NCBI RefSeq assembly: GCF_030010415.1
Contig: NZ_JASCSA010000012.1
Direction: 5' to 3' (one strand)
DNA from: Cobetia amphilecti
Lineage (GTDB): Bacteria; Pseudomonadota; Gammaproteobacteria; Pseudomonadales; Halomonadaceae
Length of the DNA: 64,000 bases
The notes below the pieces were generated by a model. That model was given only the letters and a program-made list of their open reading frames with translations, ran no database searches and was not told the DNA's origin. Shown here in pieces: positions 52,768 to 64,000 of this stretch (its first letter is position 1; each line of letters opens with the position of its first letter). The position numbers and the translations under genes were made by a program.

Positions 52768-54570
52768 TCAGTGATCCACTGCTGTTCCGGCCCCGCGCGG
52801 AACACGAATGTCCTCGACGATATGCTGGATGTGCTCGGGCGGCGGCGGGGTCATCTTGCAGACGATGACCGCGACGACGAAGTTGAGCACCATGCCCAGC
52901 GAGCCGATCCCCTCCGGCGACACACCCAGCAACCAGTTCTCGGCGCTGTTGAGTTCCGGCGAGATGAACTTGAAGTAGACGATGTAGCTGAAGGTGAAGA
53001 CCAGGCCGACCAGCATGCCCGCGATGGCACCTTCCTTGTTCATGCGCTTGGAGAAGATCCCCAGCAGGATGACCGGGAAGAAGCTCGATGCCGCAAGCCC
53101 GAAGGCAAAGGCCACCACCTGCGCCACGAAGCCTGGCGGATTGATGCCGAAGTAACCGGCGATCACGATGGCCACGGCCGCCGCCATGCGTGCCGCCATC
53201 AGCTCCTGCTTCTCGCTGATGTCTGGCTTGAAGGTCTTCTTGAGCAGGTCATGTGAGATGGCCGACGAGATGACCAGCAACAGACCGGCCGCCGTCGAGA
53301 GTGCTGCCGCCACCCCACCCGCCGCCACCAGTGCGATGACCCATGCCGGCAGGTTGCCGATCTCCGGGTTGGCCAGCACGATGATGTCGCGGTCGATGTA
53401 GACCTCGCTCTCGTTGTCGGTGGGCGTGTTGCTCACCAGACGCTGACCGTACTCACCGCGGGCCGCCTGGCTGTCGGCGCTGCCTTCGTAGCTCGGCTTG
53501 CCCGCGAAGGGATCACCGCCACGCATCTGGATGATGCCGTCGCCATTCTTGTCGACCCAGCCGATCAGCCCGGTGTTCTCCCAGTTGTAGAACCAGCCCG
53601 GCAGCTCCTCATAGGCCGTCTCGTTGACGGTCTCGACCAGATTCACCCGCGCGAAGGCACCCACGGCCGGCGCAGTGGTGTAGAGCAGTGCGATGAAGAA
53701 CAGCGCCCAACCGGCGGAGATACGCGCATCCTTGACCGTCGGCACCGTGAAGAAGCGCACGATGACGTGGGGCAGGCCCGCAGTACCGCACATCAGCGCG
53801 GCGGTGATGAAGAAGACATCGATGGTGGACTTGGAACCCTCGGTGTACTCGCGGAAGCCGAGATCGGTCACCACCTGATCGAGCTTGTGCAGCAGATAGA
53901 CGCCGGTGTCATTGCCCTGGGCATCGACCAGGGTGCCGCCGAAACCGGTCTGCGGCAGCACGTGGCCCGTCATCATGATCGACAGGAACACCGCCGGCAC
54001 CAGGAAGGCGAAGATCAGCACGCAGTACTGGGCCACCTGGGTATAGGTGATGCCCTTCATGCCGCCGAGTACCGCATAGAAGAAGACGATCGCCATGCCG
54101 ATCACCACGCCGACGTTCACGTCCACCTCGAGGAAGCGCGCGAAGACGATGCCGGTACCGCGCATCTGGCCGGCGACATAGGTGAAGGAAATGAAGATGA
54201 CGCAGACCACCGCCACGGTGCGCGCGACGCTGGAGTAGTAACGGTCACCGACGAAGTCCGGCACCGTGAACTTGCCGAACTTGCGCAGGTACGGTGCCAG
54301 CAGCATGGCCAGCAGGACGTAGCCGCCGGTCCAGCCCATCAGGTAGACGGAGGCGTCATAGCCGACATAGGCGATGATGCCCGCCATCGAGATGAACGAG
54401 GCCGCCGACATCCAGTCAGCGGCGGTCGCTGCCCCGTTGGCAATGGGGTGAACGCCACCCCCGGCGACATAGAATTCCTTGGTGGAACCGGCTCGCGACC
54501 ACACCGCGATCCCGATATAGAGCGCAAATGACGCGCCCACGAACAGATAGGTCAGCAGTTGAACATCCAT
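52768..54570 (-). CDS. sodium:solute symporter (SLC5/VC2705 type), probable acetate/carboxylate uptake
   Basis: A 600-residue symporter with about 13 membrane helices. Sodium:solute family patterns are GAATAADWMSAASFISMAG, GWTGGYVLLAMLLAPYLRKFGKFTVPDFVGDR and AALSTAAGLLLVISSAISHDL. A periplasmic insert around residues 335-395 contains an EF-hand-like loop (DKNGDGIIQM, about residue 341), which could bind calcium. The adjacent upstream DUF4212 gene is the usual small subunit of this subfamily. Location beside CrbS and acs suggests acetate or a related short carboxylate as substrate; that is an inference. Confidence 0.9.
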   Translation of the reverse strand: MDVQLLTYLFVGASFALYIGIAVWSRAGSTKEFYVAGGGVHPIANGAATAADWMSAASFISMAGIIAYVGYDASVYLMGWTGGYVLLAMLLAPYLRKFGKFTVPDFVGDRYYSSVARTVAVVCVIFISFTYVAGQMRGTGIVFARFLEVDVNVGVVIGMAIVFFYAVLGGMKGITYTQVAQYCVLIFAFLVPAVFLSIMMTGHVLPQTGFGGTLVDAQGNDTGVYLLHKLDQVVTDLGFREYTEGSKSTIDVFFITAALMCGTAGLPHVIVRFFTVPTVKDARISAGWALFFIALLYTTAPAVGAFARVNLVETVNETAYEELPGWFYNWENTGLIGWVDKNGDGIIQMRGGDPFAGKPSYEGSADSQAARGEYGQRLVSNTPTDNESEVYIDRDIIVLANPEIGNLPAWVIALVAAGGVAAALSTAAGLLLVISSAISHDLLKKTFKPDISEKQELMAARMAAAVAIVIAGYFGINPPGFVAQVVAFAFGLAASSFFPVILLGIFSKRMNKEGAIAGMLVGLVFTFSYIVYFKFISPELNSAENWLLGVSPEGIGSLGMVLNFVVAVIVCKMTPPPPEHIQHIVEDIRVPRGAGTAVDH

Positions 54571-54660
54571 TGGCAGTGTCCTTGGCGATGTCGATCATAT
54601 TGTTCTTATTCACACAACGGCGCGGCACGACGAGCGGCCTGTGCCCGGCGTGTCACTGAC

Positions 54661-54918
54661 TCATTGCTCGTGAACATCGAAGCGCTCATCGAGCTTGTTC
54701 ATCGAGCGGGCATACAGAATGATCAGCGCGAGGAAGAAGTAGATCGCCCCCTGTTGCGCAAACCAGAAGCCCAGCTTGAAACCGAAGAACTGGATGTTGT
54801 TAAGCACGTCCACCAGCAATATCCCGCATCCATAGGACACCACGAACCAGACCACGAGATAGCCCATGATCAGTTTGATATTGGCGGACCAATACGCCTT
54901 GGCATTCGCTTCCTTCAT
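54661..54918 (-). CDS. DUF4212 small subunit of sodium:solute symporter
   Basis: An 85-residue membrane protein with two helices (about 16-38 and 47-69) and the family pattern AYWSANIKLIMGYLVVWF...GFWFAQQGAIYFFL. DUF4212 genes typically precede the large symporter gene, as here with a 90-base gap. The ribosome-binding site is weak (GCGAG). Confidence 0.93.
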   Translation of the reverse strand: MKEANAKAYWSANIKLIMGYLVVWFVVSYGCGILLVDVLNNIQFFGFKLGFWFAQQGAIYFFLALIILYARSMNKLDERFDVHEQ

Positions 54919-54941
54919 GATGGTGTTCTCGCATTGTTATT

Positions 54942-54969
54942 GTGATTGGCGAAGTGGAGTGATTGGCGA
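54942..54969 (-). repeat. 11-bp direct repeat in the symporter leader
   Basis: GTGATTGGCGA occurs at 54942-54952 and 54959-54969 (17-base pitch), 24-51 bases upstream of the DUF4212 start codon. Confidence 0.75.
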
Positions 54970-55089
54970 TCCGGAGATCGATGACCACCCGTCAGCGGAT
55001 GATCCTTTCTCGGCGGTTGATGGGTATTTCCTGCGCCTTTCAAGGCATGACAGGAAACTTGGCGACTCGAATCTGACAGTAGACAAGGC

Positions 55090-55105
55090 CCTGCAACGTT
55101 GCAGG
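55090..55105. promoter_or_regulatory. perfect 16-bp palindrome, candidate operator
   Basis: CCTGCAACGTTGCAGG is self-complementary over all 16 bases and sits about 170 bases upstream of the symporter small-subunit gene. A dimeric regulator could bind here; identity unknown. Confidence 0.45.
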
Positions 55106-55208
55106 CTGACTTTAGTCGAGAATGTCAGTCACCCCTGATGGAGCAAAGTTGAGAACGATGCAATTACTTTAAAATCAACAAGTTGACTCATATCCTAAAG
55201 ATGCAATC

Positions 55209-55215
55209 CCTTGGT
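55209..55215. promoter_or_regulatory. candidate CrbR site upstream of symporter and crbS
   Basis: CCTTGGT (ACCAAGG on the minus strand) matches the two elements flanking the AT-rich island upstream of acs (63837-63845 and 63891-63899). Assignment to CrbR is inferred from shared occurrence only. Confidence 0.35.
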
Positions 55216-55471
55216 CTATTGGCCAAATGGGCGAAGAATGATCGGCGAAAGCTTCGGCGTATTGCGCGCATGACATTGGCCGATGCCAGCAAATAGGCCC
55301 GTTGTGCAGACGCCATTTACCGCTTCTTGAGCGCAGCCAGCGAGGCGTCTGCATGGTAATGGATGACACAGCCTCTTCCCCACGACGCTCAAGACGCTGA
55401 GTCTGTCATGCACAATGCTTGGGACTCGTGGCGGGGCTGCGTAGAATGGCGCTTCCAGAGAGGAGAGCGAC

Positions 55472-59470
<3,999 letters not shown>

Positions 59471-59492
59471 TCAGGCGGGCTGGCCTGTCGTT

Positions 59493-59540
59493 CTTTAGCT
59501 CTTTCACCCTCTAGCTCTTTAGCCCTCTAGCTCTTTCATC
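59493..59540. repeat. three tandem copies of a 16-bp unit after crbS
   Basis: CTTTAGCTCTTTCACC, CTCTAGCTCTTTAGCC and CTCTAGCTCTTTCATC lie head to tail between the crbS stop and its terminator. Confidence 0.88.
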
Positions 59541-59548
59541 CATGACGC

Positions 59549-59585
59549 AAAAAGCCCGCCCTGTCAGCGACAGGGCGGGCTTTTT
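59549..59585. terminator. bidirectional terminator, crbS / crbR
   Basis: AAAAAGCCCGCCCTGTC and GACAGGGCGGGCTTTTT flank AGC: a perfect stem with A and T tracts, ideal for both convergent genes. Confidence 0.92.
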
Positions 59586-59640
59586 GTGGCTTGAAGGCGC
59601 GACTCTCGAGGAGAGCCTCAGCTCAAGCGCTGACGCAGGA

Positions 59641-60303
59641 TCAGGAGCGGACTTTCGGCGGCTCGACTTCCAGACGCTGGGCCGCGATGACGGCCTGGGT
59701 GCGCGAATGCACGCCCAGCTTGCGCAGAATGGCGGTCACGTGGGCCTTGATGGTGGCCTCGGACACATTCAGCTCATAGGCGATCTGCTTGTTGAGCAGA
59801 CCTTCCGTCAGCATGTTGAGCACGCGGAACTGCTGCGGCGTCAGTGACGCGATCGCCTCGGCGAAGCGCGATTCATCCTCGGAAGACTCGCCCATGGCCT
59901 CGGCGATGTCCGTCGGCAGCCAGACCTCACCTTCGAGGATCTCGCCGATGGCTTCGGCGATGACGTCGAGGCTGGCGGACTTGGGAATGAAGCCGGAGGC
60001 CCCATAATCGATGGCGCGGCGCACCACGTAGGGCTCCTCGCTACCGGACACGACCGCCACCGGGATGTCCGGTGTCTGGCCACGCAACTGGATCAGACCG
60101 GAGAAGCCGTGGGCTCCCGGCATGTGAAGGTCCAACAGGATCAGGTCGGCATCGGGATGGCGGGCAACGACTTCGTTGGTCGCTTCCATGCTGTCAGCCT
60201 CGACGATCTCCGCCTGAGAGGCGACTTGTCTAAGCGCCTGGGTCAGTGCGGCACGAAAGAGCGGGTGATCGTCTGCAACGATGAACTTCTGGGCAAAGGC
60301 CAT
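59641..60303 (-). CDS. crbR: LuxR/NarL-family response regulator CrbR (ErdR type)
   Basis: A 220-residue regulator with a receiver (acidic ADDHPL at 10-15, phosphoacceptor Asp58 in LILLDLHMPG, Lys in FIPKSAS) and a C-terminal LuxR helix-turn-helix (LTPQQFRVLNMLTEGLLNKQIA, ELNVSEATIKAHVTAILRKL). GGAGGAG precedes the ATG. Position between crbS and acs, and the overall type, fit CrbR/ErdR, the activator of acetyl-CoA synthetase genes. Confidence 0.92.
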   Translation of the reverse strand: MAFAQKFIVADDHPLFRAALTQALRQVASQAEIVEADSMEATNEVVARHPDADLILLDLHMPGAHGFSGLIQLRGQTPDIPVAVVSGSEEPYVVRRAIDYGASGFIPKSASLDVIAEAIGEILEGEVWLPTDIAEAMGESSEDESRFAEAIASLTPQQFRVLNMLTEGLLNKQIAYELNVSEATIKAHVTAILRKLGVHSRTQAVIAAQRLEVEPPKVRS

Positions 60304-60531
60304 TGAGTCTCCTCCAAAACCCCGATGGTGATCATCACCGACCTTCCTGGCCGGTCAACAATCGCCGTTATTTTCTGGCATGTTACCCCATAAAACGTGC
60401 GTTTAACAAAGCAGCCCACCATCGGAAGATGTACTGATGTTTCGCTCGGGGAACACGAGTATCGCACGGATTGATGCCCGGCGAGCGAACAATCCGTGCG
60501 CTGATTCTGACAGCATCCTGGGGATGGTGAG

Positions 60532-61500
60532 TCAGACAACCCTACCCGCAACGCGACTGGCATGCCAGCCGATCAATGCGACACCGGCAATCAGCACGAA
60601 GCCGATCAGACTGGCGATATCCGGCACCTCCCCCCAGATGGCCCAGCCCGCCAGTGCCGAAAACACGATGGTCAGATAGGAATAGATCGACACTTCCCCC
60701 GCCGGTGCGAGGCGATAGGCGGTGGTCATCAGAATCTGACCGCCGGCCGCAAAGATGCCGATGCCCAGCAAGGCCAGCGCCTGAGGGCCGCTCGGCATCA
60801 CCGGATTCATCAACATCGGCACCAATGTCACCACACTGGAGACCAGCGAGAAATGCAGCACGATGGTCGCCGAGGCCTCGCGCCCTCTCATCGCACGGAT
60901 GAGCGTATAGGCCGCCCCCGCCAGCATTGCCGAACCCAGCCCGACCATGGCGGGCAACAATGCCTCCACCCCGCCCTCGGCAAATGCCAGTTGCGGCTTG
61001 ATGACCAGCGCCGCGCCAGAGAAGGCGACCAGCATGCCGACCAGCCGCCAGCCACCAAGGCGCTCGGCCAGGAAGAGGCCGGCGAACAGGCTGACGAAGA
61101 ACGGCGATAGCTTATTCAGAATAGTCGCATCTGCCAGCAGCAGATGATCGATGGCGTAGAAGAAGCTCATCACGCCGCCGAGTCCGATCAGTGACCGCGC
61201 CATCAGCATCGGCTGGTGATGCCAATGGCCCAGCAGACGCGCGCCCGCCATGCGCACCATCACCACCGCCACGCCGAGACTGACCAGGTTGCGCACGAAG
61301 ACCTTCTCGAACAGCGGCAGGTCGCCGCTCAGCTTGACCATCGCCCCCATCAGCGCGAACGAGATCGCCGACAGGCACATCAGGATGACGGCGCGAGGAC
61401 GATTCTCGCCCTCAGTGGACGACGCGGCGGCGGGAGAACTGGCGGGAGAACTGGCTGGCTGAGAGGCGGGGCAGGATGCATCCGACTTGCCTGCTGACAT
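60532..61500 (-). CDS. EamA-family (DMT superfamily) transporter
   Basis: A 322-residue membrane protein with ten predicted helices in two EamA repeats (first repeat from ILMCLSAISFALMGAMVKL, second from AMVGLGSAMLAGAAYTLI). Substrate not predictable. The N-terminus before the first helix is a Ser/Ala/Pro-rich stretch encoded by a 12-bp repeat (SSPASSPAA). Start at 61500 has AAGG upstream; the ATG at 61518 has none. It lies between crbR and acs on the same strand, but the terminator after acs separates it from that gene. Confidence 0.88.
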   Translation of the reverse strand: MSAGKSDASCPASQPASSPASSPAAASSTEGENRPRAVILMCLSAISFALMGAMVKLSGDLPLFEKVFVRNLVSLGVAVVMVRMAGARLLGHWHHQPMLMARSLIGLGGVMSFFYAIDHLLLADATILNKLSPFFVSLFAGLFLAERLGGWRLVGMLVAFSGAALVIKPQLAFAEGGVEALLPAMVGLGSAMLAGAAYTLIRAMRGREASATIVLHFSLVSSVVTLVPMLMNPVMPSGPQALALLGIGIFAAGGQILMTTAYRLAPAGEVSIYSYLTIVFSALAGWAIWGEVPDIASLIGFVLIAGVALIGWHASRVAGRVV

Positions 61501-61687
61501 GGGGGCGGCCTTGATCATGAATTGATTGGGGAAATGCGCAGCGAGGCGCGAATGGACTCCGCGGGCACATGCGCTGCCGCGTCATTATCAAGCCAGCGCC
61601 TCCTCGATGGCCAACCTTTCACGTCTCGCACAGCGCAAAAGCGCGGGCCAGGAATACGAACAGGCAGATACTCCCGGACAGGCGCAC

Positions 61688-61718
61688 AAAAAAGCGCGGG
61701 AGCCAAGCTCCCGCGCTT
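61688..61718 (-). terminator. intrinsic terminator of acs
   Basis: On the minus strand AAGCGCGGGAGC-TTG-GCTCCCGCGCTT is followed by further T (TTTTTT in total), 50 bases after the acs stop. Confidence 0.9.
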
Positions 61719-61768
61719 CGCTGTCGCTGCGTGTCTTGTCAGGCCTCGATGACCGTCACTCGACGCGT

Positions 61769-63715
<1,947 letters not shown>

Positions 63716-63836
63716 GTGGCGTGACCTCTGACGGATTGGCTGGCGACTCGCTGTCCCACGCAGCATGCGTGAAGCGCAGGCGAGCCGAGGCAAGTCCATT
63801 TCAGCTTAAACCCAAGCATGGGGGGGCCACACACTA

Positions 63837-63899
63837 GACCTTGGTAGATAAATTTTTACTAATTATTTCAACTGTTTATCAACAAATTACACCAAGGTC
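63837..63899 (-). promoter_or_regulatory. AT-rich island flanked by inverted ACCAAGG elements upstream of acs
   Basis: GACCTTGGT (63837-63845) and ACCAAGGTC (63891-63899) are perfect 9-bp inverted copies bracketing 45 bases of very AT-rich DNA, 120-185 bases upstream of the acs start. The island stands out in this GC-rich window and is the probable acs promoter and activator region. I could not assign unambiguous -35/-10 hexamers. Confidence 0.5.
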
Positions 63900-64000
63900 A
63901 CAGCGACGTTCGGAGGACAGAAACCGCCTGAAAAGACACCTTCTGGCGCGACTCGCACTTTGCAATGACGCGCAGGCGAGCGAAATGCGCCTCAACGCGC
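63900..64000. other. upstream flank of acs, window end
   Basis: No gene or clear signal is visible in the last 100 bases; base composition returns to the GC-rich norm. Confidence 0.5.

Larger units (their letters stand above)
54919..55471. other. divergent regulatory region, symporter operon / crbS
   Basis: This 553-base region holds no supported gene but several sequence signals: an 11-bp direct repeat at 54942-54969, a perfect 16-bp palindrome at 55090-55105, an AT-rich patch (about 55150-55205) and a CCTTGGT element at 55209-55215 followed by TTGGCCAA (55219-55226). Its length and signals suggest that both flanking promoters are regulated here. Confidence 0.6.

Overview
The window is 64 kb of ordinary, gene-dense, GC-rich chromosome from a gammaproteobacterium. 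Gene content and order point to the Halomonadaceae, with Cobetia or a close Halomonas relative most likely. That assignment rests on protein resemblance, on synteny with the Pseudomonas/Halomonas chromosome, and on a TrkA/TrkH potassium-uptake pair beside fmt/rsmB; no 16S gene is present to prove it. I see no prophage, insertion sequence, CRISPR array, rRNA operon or plasmid-type gene.

Layout. 1-6.2 kb: a tRNA-Leu cut by the window edge, then queA-tgt (queuosine) and yajC-secD-secF. 6.2-22.4 kb: suhB (opposite strand), then trmJ-cysE-iscR-iscS-iscA-ndk-rlmN-pilW-rodZ-ispG-hisS-yfgM-bamB-der. This order matches the classic isc-to-der block of pseudomonads, except that iscU, hscB, hscA, fdx and iscX are missing. 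22.5-24.5 kb: a DUF815 ATPase and an M48 lipoprotein protease. 24.8-30.2 kb: a signalling cluster with a REC-EAL c-di-GMP phosphodiesterase, a hybrid histidine kinase with its periplasmic partner of the molybdopterin-oxidoreductase fold, and a divergent OmpR-type regulator. 30.3-43.1 kb: aroE, hemF, tsaC, dprA and a LysM protein on the minus strand, with def-fmt-rsmB-trkA-trkH on the plus strand; an e(P4)-type acid phosphatase sits between tsaC and dprA. 43.2-49.4 kb: DTW-domain tRNA modification enzyme, bile-acid/sodium symporter family protein, sirtuin, aceK, ttcA and a small membrane protein, all minus. 50-63.7 kb: an acetate-utilisation block with a DnaQ-type exonuclease, a cNMP/CBS/DUF294 protein, an SLC5-type symporter with its DUF4212 subunit, the transporter-fused hybrid kinase CrbS, its LuxR-type regulator CrbR, an EamA transporter, and acs.

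How the parts work together. The first third is housekeeping: tRNA modification, Sec export, Fe-S assembly, outer-membrane assembly, cell shape and isoprenoids. The last 14 kb looks like one physiological unit. CrbS/CrbR is known in Vibrio and Pseudomonas to switch on acs, and here it lies between the symporter and acs. A repeated ACCAAGG heptamer occurs upstream of both. AceK (glyoxylate branch point) and a sirtuin of the CobB class, known elsewhere to activate Acs, lie nearby.

The most notable observations are: a syntenic SuhB whose metal-binding active site has been lost; a reduced isc locus retaining IscR autoregulation (a near-consensus type 1 IscR site is visible) but not the scaffold or chaperones; the cysteine-free SUOX-fold protein paired with a hybrid kinase; candidate CrbR operators; and several short tandem duplications at gene 3' ends. 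Many intergenic regions carry long, perfect hairpins, only some of which have a T-tract.
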